Assembly: GCF_006151805.1 (NCBI RefSeq)
Contig: NZ_VDDA01000010.1
Location: forward strand, 156,166-220,165
DNA from: Methylobacterium terricola
GTDB taxonomy: Bacteria; Pseudomonadota; Alphaproteobacteria; Rhizobiales; Beijerinckiaceae
Direction of reading: 5' to 3'
Length of the DNA stretch: 64,000 nucleotides
The position numbers and the translations under genes are program-made. The stretch's first letter is position 1; each line of letters begins with the position of its first letter. The notes under the pieces were generated by a model. That model was given only the letters and a program-made list of their open reading frames with translations, did no database searches and was not told where the DNA came from. Of this stretch, positions 1 through 8,851 are shown piece by piece.

Positions 1-369
1 CAGCTCCTGGAGCGCCCCGTGCCCGCCGGCCCGCTCGATCAGGGGCCCAGCCCGCTCGACGATGATCGCCTGGAGCTTCGCGATCATCGCCGGCAGCGAG
101 GCGACGAGGGCCGCGACCTGGTTCGCCGCGAGCGGCACCACCAGGATCAGGACGAGGATCAACCCGAACAGGAACACCGCCAGGATGATCAGCGTCGCGG
201 TGAGCCGCCCGAGCCCGAGGCGCTCCAGCCGGTCCGCGACCGGATCGAGGGCGTAGGCCAGCGCCGCGCCGGCGACGAAGGGCAGGAGCACGTCGCGCAG
301 CTGGTAGAGCAGGAAGACCAGCACGGCGAGGACGGCCAGGGTGAGGGCCGCCCGGCGTTGGATCGGCAT
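1..369 (-). CDS. AI-2E family transporter (PerM/TqsA-like), N-terminal part only
   Basis: Reading the minus strand from an ATG at 369 gives 123 uninterrupted codons that run off the left edge of the window. The protein starts MPIQRRAALTL, has a hydrophobic helix, then the segment LRDVLLPFVAGAALAYALDP, a second long hydrophobic stretch (LIILAVFLFGLILVLILV) and an amphipathic region rich in Leu, Ile and Ala. This pattern is typical of the N-terminus of AI-2E/PerM family membrane exporters, which normally have about 350 residues and 7-8 membrane helices. The substrate cannot be told from this part. The family call is a recognition judgement. The C-terminus is outside the window. Confidence 0.75.
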   Translation of the reverse strand, partial: MPIQRRAALTLAVLAVLVFLLYQLRDVLLPFVAGAALAYALDPVADRLERLGLGRLTATLIILAVFLFGLILVLILVVPLAANQVAALVASLPAMIAKLQAIIVERAGPLIERAGGHGALQEL

Positions 370-865
370 CGCGGTTCGAGCCCGTCGCACGCGCGAATCC
401 GTCGCGCCCCGGCGGCTCCGAGATGGAAGCGGGGCGCCGCAGGGTCAAGTCCGGCTTGGCCGGTGCGGTTCGTGCGGATCCGACGGGACATCGGCGAAGT
501 CCTGGAGCGCCTGCCCGACCCGCCCTGGCAAGTTCGACATGCTCCTCGTCATGCCGAGGCCGCGAACGCGGAACCCGGGATCCGGAACGGCAAGTCGTCC
601 ACGAGAGAACGGATGTCGACCCGCTTCGTTCTCTGACACCTGCGCATCGGGATTCCGGGCGGCACGACGCAGCCCCGCAACGACGAGGCGGGTGTCATGG
701 TCGCCGGTCGACGCAGGCGCTCCCCGGAGGTCGCACACCCGAGCCCGGTTGAAGAACCATCAAGGTAAATCCCGGATTGCCGCATTCCTGGCGATTCGAC
801 GGGCCGCCTCTGCCCCGTTCTTTACGTCTCCCTGCGAGCCTCGGGCGGCTTCGTGGAGTCCGTCG
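370..865. other. Intergenic region, 496 bp, no gene seen
   Basis: This lies between the divergent AI-2E exporter gene and the acyltransferase gene. The open frames crossing it have no recognisable protein and are explained by high GC. It presumably holds both promoters, but I could not pick convincing -35/-10 pairs. Confidence 0.5.
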
Positions 866-2002
866 ATGTCCGCCCGCCCCAACACCGAACCCGTCCTCTC
901 GGTCCGGCCGGACGATCCGGTGCGCCCGCGCGCCGCGTCCGAATCCGGGCGGCTCGCCTGGGTCGACGTCGCCAAGGGCATCTGCATCATCCTGGTGGTG
1001 ATGATGCACTCCACCCTCGGGGTCGGCGAGGCGATGGGGGGCGAGGGCTTCATGCACCACGTCGTCGAGTTCGCCAAACCGTTCCGGATCCCGGACTTCT
1101 TCCTCCTGTCGGGCCTGTTCCTCGGTCGCGTGGTCGACCGCGACTGGCGGCTCTTCGCCGACCGGCGCATCGTCCACTTCGCCTATTTCTACCTGCTGTG
1201 GCTGGTGCTCCAGTCTGCGGTGAAATACGCCCAGATCACCGAGGGCGCGGGCCCGGGCGCCTTCCTGGCCCACCTCGCCTACGGTCTCGTCGAGCCGTAC
1301 TCGACCCTGTGGTTCATCTACCTGCTGGCGGTGTTCTCGGTCGCCGTGAAGCTCCTGCGGCGGGTGCCCGGCCCGGTGCTGCTGATCGGCGCGGCGCTCC
1401 TTCAGCTCGCGCCGATCCATACCGGGTCGACCCTGATCGACGAGTTCTGCGAGCGCTTCGTCTATTTCGTCGCCGGGTATCTGTTCGCCGCCCGCATCTT
1501 CGCCCTCGCCGACCTGGTCCGGGCGAGGACCGGTCCGGCGCTCCTCGGGTTGGCGCTCTGGGCGGTGATCGAGACCGTGTTCACCGTCCTGCCCTCCGGT
1601 ATCCCGTCGCGCCCCAATCTCGCGAGCCTGCCGGGCGTGAGCCTGGTGCTCGGGGCCGCCGGGGCGCTCGCCATCGTGGCGAGCGCCGCCCTGCTGACCA
1701 AGGCGGGCGGGCCGATCACCGCCGCGTTGCGGGCCTGCGGCGAGCGCTCGATCGTGATCTACCTTGCCTTCTTCCTGCCGATGGCCGGCCTGCGCACCGT
1801 GCTGATCCGCAGCGGACTCATCGACGACATCGGGCTGATCTCGCTCTTCGTGACGCTGGCCGCGGTCGCCGTTCCCCTCGCCATCGAGCGGCTGGTCCGC
1901 CACACCCCGGCGCGGTTCCTGTTCCGCCGCCCGGCCGCCTTCCACCTCGTCGGCGAAGAGCGGCAGGAGGCGCGGGGCCTCGCCCCCGCGCGCACGGCCT
2001 GA
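866..2002 (+). CDS. Acyltransferase family 3 membrane protein
   Basis: This is a 378-residue polytopic membrane protein that probably transfers an acyl group to a sugar or other envelope substrate. After a Pro/Arg-rich N-terminus, residues about 30-50 carry the family signature WVDVAKGICIILVVMMHS, with the His expected at the end of the first membrane helix, followed by IPDFFLLSGLFLGR. Several more membrane helices follow, including a WFIYLLAVFSV segment. The reading frame stays open far upstream, but I chose the ATG at 866 because GGAG lies 7 nt before it and the family signature begins soon after. The downstream gene is convergent and starts 4 bp past the stop. The substrate is unknown. Confidence 0.85.
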   Translation: MSARPNTEPVLSVRPDDPVRPRAASESGRLAWVDVAKGICIILVVMMHSTLGVGEAMGGEGFMHHVVEFAKPFRIPDFFLLSGLFLGRVVDRDWRLFADRRIVHFAYFYLLWLVLQSAVKYAQITEGAGPGAFLAHLAYGLVEPYSTLWFIYLLAVFSVAVKLLRRVPGPVLLIGAALLQLAPIHTGSTLIDEFCERFVYFVAGYLFAARIFALADLVRARTGPALLGLALWAVIETVFTVLPSGIPSRPNLASLPGVSLVLGAAGALAIVASAALLTKAGGPITAALRACGERSIVIYLAFFLPMAGLRTVLIRSGLIDDIGLISLFVTLAAVAVPLAIERLVRHTPARFLFRRPAAFHLVGEERQEARGLAPARTA

Positions 2003-2006
2003 GGCC

Positions 2007-2858
2007 TCAGCGCTTCGCCCCGGCCCTCGGCCGGACCACCCGGTCGAGGAAGTTCGCGATCTCGCGCCGGCGCCGCTCCGGCACCAGCACCTCGGCGGTG
2101 ACGCCGAGGCGCCAGGCGAGATCGGGCCGCCCCTGCGGGTCGTGATGCAGGTCGCGCAAGGCATCGGCATAGGCGTGGAGCGCCGCCTCGTCGCCGCAGA
2201 AACCGGCCTCGACCACGCCCCCGGCGGAGAGCCGCAGCATCGCCGCCACCTCGTCGAGGTCGAGCTCGGGGTGGTACTGCGTGCCCCAGAAGACCCCGTC
2301 GCCGAGCCGGATCTCGATCGCCTGGACGTCGAGGCGGTCGTTGCCGGCGAGCACCGTGGAACCCGGCGGCGGGTCGATCACCGCATCGTCGTGGATCGCC
2401 GGCGCGTCCCAGGACGGCGGCCTTCCGTCGAGGAGCGGGTGTCCGGTCCCGGCCCGCGTCCGGCTGATGGCGCGGGCGAGACCGTATTCCGGCCCCCGCG
2501 GGTTGCGCGCCGCCCGGCCGCCGGCGATCGTGGCGGCGACCTGCACGCCCCAGCACGAGCCGAAGACCGGCACGCCCGCCTCGAGCGCAGCCCGCACCAG
2601 ATCGCATTGCCGGGTCACGGCGGGACCGCCTTCCTCGACGTGGAGGGTCGAGCCGGTGAGCACCAGGGCGTCGCAATCGGCGAGTGCCCGGGGCAGCACC
2701 GCATCGGCATCCGCCGGCGCCACGAGGTGGCAGCGCGCATCCGGGGCCAAGGTGGTCAGGATGCCGGCATAGGTCTGGGCGGAAGTCTTGTCGCAGACCG
2801 TGAGATGTGTCTCGCGGCCCGACCGGTCGTTCCCATCCGCCACCAGCAGGTGCAACAT
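2007..2858 (-). CDS. Class I glutamine amidotransferase-like protein
   Basis: This 283-residue protein resembles the GuaA N-terminal (GATase1) fold. The nucleophile motif GSCWGVQ places the catalytic Cys at residue 102, and WGTQYHPE supplies His196 and Glu198, so the triad is complete. Such stand-alone proteins hydrolyse glutamine for a partner synthase, or hydrolyse gamma-glutamyl compounds. The C-terminal 80 residues (Leu/Arg-rich, ending RPRAGAKR) go beyond the core domain. No synthase subunit is adjacent, so the partner and substrate are unknown. It converges with the acyltransferase gene. The ATG at 2858 gives the natural start MLHLLVADG. Confidence 0.8.
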   Translation of the reverse strand: MLHLLVADGNDRSGRETHLTVCDKTSAQTYAGILTTLAPDARCHLVAPADADAVLPRALADCDALVLTGSTLHVEEGGPAVTRQCDLVRAALEAGVPVFGSCWGVQVAATIAGGRAARNPRGPEYGLARAISRTRAGTGHPLLDGRPPSWDAPAIHDDAVIDPPPGSTVLAGNDRLDVQAIEIRLGDGVFWGTQYHPELDLDEVAAMLRLSAGGVVEAGFCGDEAALHAYADALRDLHHDPQGRPDLAWRLGVTAEVLVPERRRREIANFLDRVVRPRAGAKR

Positions 2859-3060
2859 GTCGGCTCCTCGTCAGAGCCTGCGCAACGCCCGCTTGCCGGC
2901 GCCGTTCCGGCACGGCTTGCCGCAGCCTCCTATTCCACCGGGTAAGTCACGGTGATCCTTGGACAAAATTTCGGTTAACGGCCCTTAAACCCGCCTCATT
3001 TAGGGTCTTTTGAGTGCCCCGCGAGGCCGGCATGTCCGGGGCGAAGGGGAACTCGGCAGG

Positions 3061-5268
3061 ATGGCGAAGGGTCGCGAGCGGACAGGTCGGGTCGAGCCGC
3101 GCTTCGAGGCGGACGGACCCGCGGACCCGGCGTCCCTCGACCTGCGCCTCTCGCGCGGCGACCGGGCGGGGGGTGACGTGGCCAAAGGTGCTTCCAAAGG
3201 ATCATCCAGGGGATCCGCCAAGGGATCCATCAAGGGATCCTCCAAGCCCGCCCCGGCGCGGGCCCTGCGCGCGGCCGCGCCGCGGCGGCGGCGGCGCTCG
3301 TTCCTCGGCACCCTCGTCTACGGCACGGTGATCCTCGGCCTGTGGGGCTTGGTGGCGGTGGCCGGCATCGTCGCCTACCACGCCTCGCAGCTGCCCCCGA
3401 TCGACCAGCTCGCGGTCCCGAAGCGCCCGCCCAACATCGCGATCCTGGCCTCGGACGGCTCGCTGCTCGCCAACCGTGGCGAGACCGGCGGACGCACGGT
3501 GAGCATCCGCGAATTGCCGCCCTACCTGCCGCGCGCCTTCGTGGCGATCGAGGACCGGCGCTTCTACGGCCATCTCGGCATCGACCCGGTCGGCATCGCC
3601 CGGGCCATCGGCCAGAACCTGACCCGGCGCGGCGTCGCCCAGGGCGGCTCGACCCTGACCCAGCAGCTCGCCAAGAACCTGTTCCTGACCCAGGAGCGCA
3701 CCGCCTCGCGCAAGATCCAGGAGGCGATCCTGGCGCTCTGGCTGGAGCACAAGTACACCAAGGACGAGATCCTCGAACTCTACCTCAACCGGGTCTATTT
3801 CGGCGCCGGCGCCTACGGCGTCGAGGCGGCGGCGCAGCGCTACTTCGCCAAGCCCGCCAAGGAGGTGACCCTGGCCGAGGCCGCGATGCTCGGCGGCCTG
3901 GTCCAGGCGCCGTCGCGGCTTGCCCCCAACCGCAACCTCCCGGCCGCCCAGGCCCGCGCCGCCCAGGTGCTGGCGGCGATGCAGGAACTGGGCTTTGCCA
4001 AGCCCGCCGACGTGCAGGCGGCGCTGGCAAAGCCCGCCAAGCCGGCTCGCGCCAAGGGCGGCGGCTCGGCCAACTACGTCGCCGACCTCGTGATGGACGT
4101 GCTCGACGACTACGTCGGCAAGATCGAGACCGACGTCGCGGTCCAGACCACCGTCGATCCGGCGATCCAGGCCGTGGCCGAGCGGGCCCTGGTCGACGAG
4201 CTGAACCAGAAGGGCGCACGCTACAATGTCGGCCAGGGCGCCGTTGTATCGATGCGCCCGGACGGGGCGATCCGCGCGCTCATCGGCGGGCGCGACTACG
4301 CCCAGAGCCAGTTCAACCGCGCCACCACGGCGAAGCGCCAGCCCGGCTCGGCGTTCAAGCCCTTCGTCTACCTCGCGGCGGTCGAGCGCGGCCTGACCCC
4401 CGACACCGTGCGCGAGGACGCGCCGATCACCGTCAAGGGCTGGAACCCCGAGAACTACTCGCGCAACTACAGCGGCCCCGTCACCCTGCGCGACGCCCTC
4501 GCCCACTCGCTCAACACCGTGGCGGTGCGGCTCGGCCAGGAGGTCGGCCCGAAGGCGGTGGTGCAGACGGCGCAGCGCCTCGGCATCACCTCCCCGCTCC
4601 AGGCCAACGCCTCGATCGCGCTCGGCACCTCCGAGGTCACGCCGCTCGAACTCGTCGGGGCCTACGCCACCTTCGCCAATGGCGGCATGGGGGTGATCCC
4701 CTACGTGATCGCCAGCGTGAAGACGGTCGACGGCCGCACCATCTACAAGCGCGCCGCGAGCGGCCTCGGCCGGGTGATCGAGCCGGGCGCGGTCGGCATG
4801 ATGAACGCGATGCTGCACGAGGTCTTCGTCAGCGGCACCGCCAAGAAGGGCGACATCCCGGGCTGGGACCTCGCCGGCAAGACCGGCACCAGCCAGGACT
4901 TTCGCGATGCCTGGGTGGTCGGCTTCTCCGGCACCCTCGTCACCGGCGTCTGGCTCGGCAACGACGACGGCGAGCCGACGAAGAAGGTGTCGGGCGGCAA
5001 CCTACCGGTCGAGATCTGGAACCGCGTCATGACCGCGGCCTTGCGCGGCGACAAGGCGGTGCCGCTTCCCGGCGCCGCCCGCTGGCGCCGTGGCAGCAAC
5101 GCCGTCGCCGCCGCCGCGGCCCCCGGGGAGCCGCAGACCCTCGGCGGGCTGATCGACGACCTCGTCGGCGGCGGCCAGCCTCCGGCGCGGCAGGCACCGC
5201 CGCCGCGGGGCGGTGGGCCGACCCGGGAGGACAAGAACTTCCTGGAACGGCTGTTCGGGATCGACTGA
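3061..5268 (+). CDS. mrcA: Penicillin-binding protein 1A, bifunctional peptidoglycan synthase
   Basis: This class A PBP polymerises lipid II and cross-links peptidoglycan on the outer face of the inner membrane. The glycosyltransferase 51 domain shows EDRRFYGHLGIDPVG (catalytic Glu about residue 164), QGGSTLTQQLAKNLFLT and LYLNRVYFGAGAYGVEAA. The transpeptidase domain has GSAFKPF (active Ser about 430), the SLN triad and KTGTS near 607. One membrane helix follows the basic stretch RRRRRSFL. The cytoplasmic N-terminus holds a Lys-Gly-Ser repeat, listed separately. I chose the ATG at 3061 (735 aa), with AGGGGA about 10 nt upstream. A TTG at 3010 would add 17 residues. A strong terminator follows. 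Confidence 0.95.
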   Translation: MAKGRERTGRVEPRFEADGPADPASLDLRLSRGDRAGGDVAKGASKGSSRGSAKGSIKGSSKPAPARALRAAAPRRRRRSFLGTLVYGTVILGLWGLVAVAGIVAYHASQLPPIDQLAVPKRPPNIAILASDGSLLANRGETGGRTVSIRELPPYLPRAFVAIEDRRFYGHLGIDPVGIARAIGQNLTRRGVAQGGSTLTQQLAKNLFLTQERTASRKIQEAILALWLEHKYTKDEILELYLNRVYFGAGAYGVEAAAQRYFAKPAKEVTLAEAAMLGGLVQAPSRLAPNRNLPAAQARAAQVLAAMQELGFAKPADVQAALAKPAKPARAKGGGSANYVADLVMDVLDDYVGKIETDVAVQTTVDPAIQAVAERALVDELNQKGARYNVGQGAVVSMRPDGAIRALIGGRDYAQSQFNRATTAKRQPGSAFKPFVYLAAVERGLTPDTVREDAPITVKGWNPENYSRNYSGPVTLRDALAHSLNTVAVRLGQEVGPKAVVQTAQRLGITSPLQANASIALGTSEVTPLELVGAYATFANGGMGVIPYVIASVKTVDGRTIYKRAASGLGRVIEPGAVGMMNAMLHEVFVSGTAKKGDIPGWDLAGKTGTSQDFRDAWVVGFSGTLVTGVWLGNDDGEPTKKVSGGNLPVEIWNRVMTAALRGDKAVPLPGAARWRRGSNAVAAAAAPGEPQTLGGLIDDLVGGGQPPARQAPPPRGGGPTREDKNFLERLFGID
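3184..3243 (+). repeat. Five tandem 12-bp units inside mrcA
   Basis: Five consecutive 12-bp units, close to AAGGGATCCNNC, encode KGAS-KGSS-RGSA-KGSI-KGSS in the cytoplasmic N-terminus of PBP1A, just before the membrane helix. The last units are almost identical in DNA, including three GGATCC sites, which suggests recent slippage or duplication. The length probably varies between strains. Confidence 0.9.
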
Positions 5269-5337
5269 GTCGGCGACCGCGCAGTCCTGGCGCGACATCG
5301 CTCAGGGCGTAAGCTTCGCCGACGATCGAAGGTCAAG

Positions 5338-5382
5338 CGCAGTCCCCCGTCTCCCGTCTGGGAGCAGGGGACTGCGTTCTAT
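5338..5382 (+). terminator. Rho-independent terminator after mrcA
   Basis: The arms CGCAGTCCCC (5338-5347) and GGGGACTGCG (5367-5376) pair perfectly. An inner stem CTCCC/GGGAG extends the hairpin, and TTCTATTCT follows on the plus strand. It sits between the convergent mrcA and blh genes, and the blh stop codon overlaps the T-rich tail. Confidence 0.8.
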
Positions 5383-6362
5383 TCTGATCGAGATCCATCG
5401 TGTCCGGCGCCCGCCGGTGTCGTCATCCGGCCCCTCCCCTCCACCCACCGGTCCAACAGCAGGTGCGGCAGGGTCAGCGCCGCGAGGAGCTGGAGCGTGA
5501 CCGCAAGCAGGCGCGCGGCCGCATCCGCCTGAGGGTAGGTCGGCCACAGCAGGAGGCCGATCAGCAGCGTCAGCCCGAAGACCGGCAGCGCCAGGACCAC
5601 CGCCCGGCCCATGCCGTCGACCCGGGGCGCCCGGGCCGGATCCTCGGCGAGCGCCCGCATGTGGCGGGGCGCGTGCAGGCAGACGAAGTAGAGCCCGAAG
5701 GCGCTGAGCGGCGGCAGGACCAGGAAGGCGAGGCTCAAGGCCCCGAGCTCGGCGAGGAGATCGAAGGACGGCCGGCGGCACAGCCAGACGAGCGCAAGGC
5801 CGAGCCATGCCCAGGCGAGGATTGTCCACCAGACCGGCAGGACCGGCATCGCCGTATCGGTCACCACCGCGAAGATCCGGGCGGTCTCGTCCGGTTGGAC
5901 CAGGGCCGGCAGGGCGATCGGCAGGCCGCCGCGCACCAGCGCCTCGACGGGCCGGCCGGGACCGGCATCCTCGTAGCCGAAATGCAGAACCGAGAGGCCG
6001 AGAAAGCCGGCGAGCGTCGCGTCCGGCGCCACCCGCCAGGCGACCAGCACCGCGGCGGTGAGCGCGAGGTAGGGCGCGGCGAAGACCGGGAACCAGGCCC
6101 GGCCGAAACGCGGAGCCAGGAAGGGCTTGGCGACCTCGCCGTCGAGGGCGCCGTGTGGGACCCCGAGGCCGATCACCAGGGCGAGCACGGCGGCCCAGCC
6201 GGCCTCCCGCGGCAGCAGGGCCGTCGCGGCAAGGAGGGCCGCGGCGGCGGGGAGCAGGCAGGAGGCCGCTCCCCGGGCAAGGCTCGGCCATGGCCCGGGG
6301 ACGGGGACGGGGATCAGCCGCGCGCTGGCCGGCGCCGGGATCGGGGCGGGCCGGCGCGCCAT
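5379..6362 (-). CDS. blh: Brp/Blh family beta-carotene 15,15'-dioxygenase
   Basis: This membrane enzyme cleaves beta-carotene into two retinals, the chromophore of microbial rhodopsins. The 327-residue sequence has the conserved histidines in GVPHGALD (His70), SVLHFGYED (His127), CLHAPRHM (His230 and His234) and TLPHLLLD (His300), which bind the catalytic iron in this family. Hydrophobic helices separate the motifs. It starts 4 bp after the rhodopsin stop, so the two genes are almost certainly one transcript with the retinal-forming enzyme second. A Pro/Ala-rich N-terminal stretch of about 30 residues precedes the first helix, and the true start may lie slightly downstream of 6362. Confidence 0.93.
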   Translation of the reverse strand: MARRPAPIPAPASARLIPVPVPGPWPSLARGAASCLLPAAAALLAATALLPREAGWAAVLALVIGLGVPHGALDGEVAKPFLAPRFGRAWFPVFAAPYLALTAAVLVAWRVAPDATLAGFLGLSVLHFGYEDAGPGRPVEALVRGGLPIALPALVQPDETARIFAVVTDTAMPVLPVWWTILAWAWLGLALVWLCRRPSFDLLAELGALSLAFLVLPPLSAFGLYFVCLHAPRHMRALAEDPARAPRVDGMGRAVVLALPVFGLTLLIGLLLWPTYPQADAAARLLAVTLQLLAALTLPHLLLDRWVEGRGRMTTPAGAGHDGSRSE

Positions 6363-6366
6363 TGTC

Positions 6367-7128
6367 CTACTCCGCCGCCGCGAGGTGGGGCCGCGCCGTC
6401 GTGGTGACTTTGCCCTCGGCGAGGTCGCGGTCGACCCGCTTGGCGGTCTGTGCCGTAGCCATCAGGCCGTAGACGACCTTCGCTACCAGATCGAGGACCG
6501 CGATGATCCCGAGGCCGAGCGCCGGCCCGAGCAGGCCGAGGCCGTCGTCGCCCAGCAGCAGCACGATCGGATAGGCGAGCCAGACCACCGACAGGAACAT
6601 GGCGTTGCGCATGAAGGACGCACGGACGTCGTCGCGCTCCCGGGCGTTCTCCTCGCGCAACTGCACGAAGATCCCGTAATAGACCCCCAGGAAGGCACCG
6701 CAGGAAATCGCGAACCAGGTCCATTTCAGCCACGCCACCTGGGTCAGGCCGAACACGAAGGCGGTGACGATCATGATCAGGTCGGAGCCGATCATGCCCC
6801 ACACGATCGCCGGGCGGCGCATCCCGCTATGCATCGCGGTGTTGGCGAGGCCGAGCAGCAGCAGCGGCGTCGTGAACGACCAGTCGATGTAGCGGGCGAA
6901 GTAGAACGCCCGGGTCGCCGTGCCGGCATCCGGCCCCGCCGGCAGCATCACGCTCCCCTGCCCCGTGGCCATCGCCAGATAGGAGCAGGCCGCGATGATC
7001 GGCACCAGGCCGTGGATGATGGTGTCGGCCTCCTCGGCATGGCTACGGCGCTTGCCGATGAATAGGATGAGGGCGGCGCCCACGCTCATGCCGGCGAAGC
7101 CGAGCCAGAGCCAAAACTGAGGGGTCAT
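6367..7128 (-). CDS. Microbial (type 1) rhodopsin with a D-T-G helix C motif
   Basis: This 253-residue, seven-helix retinal protein is probably a light-driven proton pump. Helix C reads RYIDWSFTTPLLLLG. By bacteriorhodopsin numbering it has Arg82 and Asp85 (here Arg79, Asp82) and Thr89 (Thr86), but Gly93 replaces the proton donor Asp96. Helix F keeps VVWLAYP, and helix G has LDLVAK with the counter-ion Asp213 and the Schiff-base Lys217. Helix B (HGLVPIIAACSYLAM) looks closer to haloarchaeal-type rhodopsins than to marine proteorhodopsins. The D-T-G motif is known from a minor group of bacterial pumps, as I recall. No transducer gene is adjacent, which favours a pump over a sensor. blh follows directly. 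Confidence 0.93.
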   Translation of the reverse strand: MTPQFWLWLGFAGMSVGAALILFIGKRRSHAEEADTIIHGLVPIIAACSYLAMATGQGSVMLPAGPDAGTATRAFYFARYIDWSFTTPLLLLGLANTAMHSGMRRPAIVWGMIGSDLIMIVTAFVFGLTQVAWLKWTWFAISCGAFLGVYYGIFVQLREENARERDDVRASFMRNAMFLSVVWLAYPIVLLLGDDGLGLLGPALGLGIIAVLDLVAKVVYGLMATAQTAKRVDRDLAEGKVTTTARPHLAAAE

Positions 7129-7637
7129 CGGAAAATCCGTCGTTGCTCGGGATTATCGCGACGGCCCGAACGTGCAGCCGCGAGGCGCCGGACAACCGGG
7201 TACTCCGCACGAGGTTCCGCTGCGGGACGTGACCCATCCTGCCGCAGGTGAGGAATTGGCGGCATCGCGTGCGATGTCGATCAATCGCAGCGCAGGGAGA
7301 ACAGGCGCAAGAGGAGGCGGATGTCGTCAAAGCAGCGTTGCGGGCTGCGACCGAGGCCGGGCGACCCAGTCAAAAAAATTTCAGGACGCTTGGGCGGGTC
7401 CACCCGATCGTGACCCGGCTTGGCGCAGGGCAGGCGGGCGCCCCTCATCGCGCATCGTCATCGAAAGGACCGGAGGTCATGGCCGGGCATCGACGTTTCG
7501 GGCACCCGGCCCGAGCCCGCTCCACACCGGCAATCCGCTCGTTCGGCAGGATGTGGGCCGAACGGGAGGGCGACGACGGAAATCCCGACGCACCCGCACC
7601 TGAGACGACCGGACGCGATCCGTCCTCCGCCCGCGCC
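7129..7637. other. Intergenic region upstream of the rhodopsin-blh operon
   Basis: These 509 bp lie between the end of the DUF2155 gene and the rhodopsin start, both on the minus strand. Open frames crossing the region on either strand show no recognisable protein. On the minus strand a run of seven T leading into TTGACT (near 7370) is a possible -35 element, but I see no good -10. The length suggests regulatory content or a decayed gene. Confidence 0.4.
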
Positions 7638-8294
7638 TCAGCGCGGGTTCGGGTTCATCGGATCGGCGCCGGCCGGCATCGGCCCGTCATTGGTCGGGAA
7701 GAAGCGCCGCGACGGCGACTGACGCGGCTGCACCGGCGTGCCGCGCAGAGGCTCGACATCGACCTGGCCCTGGCGGTTGACCTGGCGGGCACGAGGCGCC
7801 TCCTCGCCGCCGCGCGCCTGCTCGCGACGCTTGCGGCCCTCGGGCTTGGCGGCGGCCACCGGCGCGTCCTCCTGCTCCTTCGGCTCGGCGATCAGGTCGG
7901 TGCCGCCTTTGCAGTCGACGAGCCAGACGTCGTAGATCGGATGCTCGATTGCGTGCAGGCCGGGGCTCGAGGCGAACATCCAGCCGGTGAAGATCCGCCG
8001 GTACTTGTTCTCGAGCGTGACCTCGTCGACCTCCAGGAAGGCGGTCGTCTTGGCGCTCTCGGTCGGGGGCCGGGTGTAGCAGACCCGCGGGGTGAGCTGG
8101 AGCGCGCCGAACTGCACCGTCTCGTCCACCGCCACCTCGAACGAGACGGTGCGGCCGGTGATCTTGTCGAGGCCGGCGAACACCGCGGTCGGGTTGCGGA
8201 TCTTGTCGGCCCGGGCCGGCGCCGGCGTCAGAGCGCCGCCCAGCACGACGCCGCCGAGGAGCAGGAAGGCGCCCGCGGCGCGGCGTGCAGTCAT
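7638..8294 (-). CDS. DUF2155 domain-containing secreted protein
   Basis: This is a 218-residue exported protein. The chosen ATG at 8294 begins a clear signal peptide (MTARRAAGAFLLLGGVVLGG, then a PAPARA cleavage region). The mature part has the DUF2155 core, including TPRVCYTRPPTE, FTGWMFASSPGLHAIEHP and YDVWLVDCKG, with two cysteines that could form a disulfide. The C-terminal third is a low-complexity Arg/Gln/Pro-rich tail ending PMNPNPR. DUF2155 genes commonly follow the NDUFA12-like gene in alphaproteobacteria, as here. Its biochemical role is not known to me. The frame is open for 33 codons upstream, but those codons lack a signal peptide. Confidence 0.85.
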   Translation of the reverse strand: MTARRAAGAFLLLGGVVLGGALTPAPARADKIRNPTAVFAGLDKITGRTVSFEVAVDETVQFGALQLTPRVCYTRPPTESAKTTAFLEVDEVTLENKYRRIFTGWMFASSPGLHAIEHPIYDVWLVDCKGGTDLIAEPKEQEDAPVAAAKPEGRKRREQARGGEEAPRARQVNRQGQVDVEPLRGTPVQPRQSPSRRFFPTNDGPMPAGADPMNPNPR

Positions 8295-8434
8295 GCGGCT
8301 CAAACCCGATCGCTCCCGGCTCAAAATCCCGGTCTCCCGCGTCCGGTCACGCGGACGCGCGGGCCGTTCCCGGCCCGCCCGCGATAGACACAAGGAGGAT
8401 GGTGGAAAAAGGGCGGCCTATTCGCCAGGAACCC

Positions 8435-8851
8435 TTACTCGCCGGGAACCCACGGCACGTAGTCGCCGGTCGCCGCCGGCCGCTGGCCGTAGGAGAGCTG
8501 CGACCCCCGCGGCCGATAGGCCGCCACCGTGCCGGTGAGGTTCTCCTCGTGCGGCTTCTGCCACTCGCGCGGGACGTAGGTCTCCTCGGAGGGCGCCACG
8601 TCGGTGGCGTGGCAGAGCCAGCCGCGCCAGCCGGGCGGCACCTTCGAGGCGTCGGCATAGCCGTTATAGATCACCCAGCGCCGCTCCGAGCCGACCGAGG
8701 CGTCGATCAGCGGGCCTTGCGCCCGGTAGTACCGGTTGCCGAGCTCGTCCGTACCCACGAAGCTGCCGCGGCGCTTGGTGTAGAATTCCAGGCTGACGGT
8801 CGAGCCGCTCCACCAGGTGAAGATCCGAAGCAGGGTGTCTTTCAGCGCCAT
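8435..8851 (-). CDS. NDUFA12-like accessory subunit of complex I
   Basis: This 138-residue protein belongs to the NDUFA12 (B17.2) family, a supernumerary NADH:ubiquinone oxidoreductase subunit shared by alphaproteobacteria and mitochondria. Diagnostic segments are LRIFTWWSGSTVSLEFYTKR, VGTDELGNRYY, RRWVIYNGYADASKVPP and WRGWLCHATD. The protein is soluble and acts at the matrix/cytoplasmic arm of complex I. The core nuo genes are not in this window. It is the first gene of a two-gene minus-strand unit with the DUF2155 gene about 140 bp downstream. Family length and motifs agree well. Confidence 0.95.
   Translation of the reverse strand: MALKDTLLRIFTWWSGSTVSLEFYTKRRGSFVGTDELGNRYYRAQGPLIDASVGSERRWVIYNGYADASKVPPGWRGWLCHATDVAPSEETYVPREWQKPHEENLTGTVAAYRPRGSQLSYGQRPAATGDYVPWVPGE

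Noticed and set aside
341..865. Upstream extension of the acyltransferase frame
   Set aside because: Low-complexity Arg-rich sequence with no family similarity. The ATG at 866 has a good ribosome-binding site.
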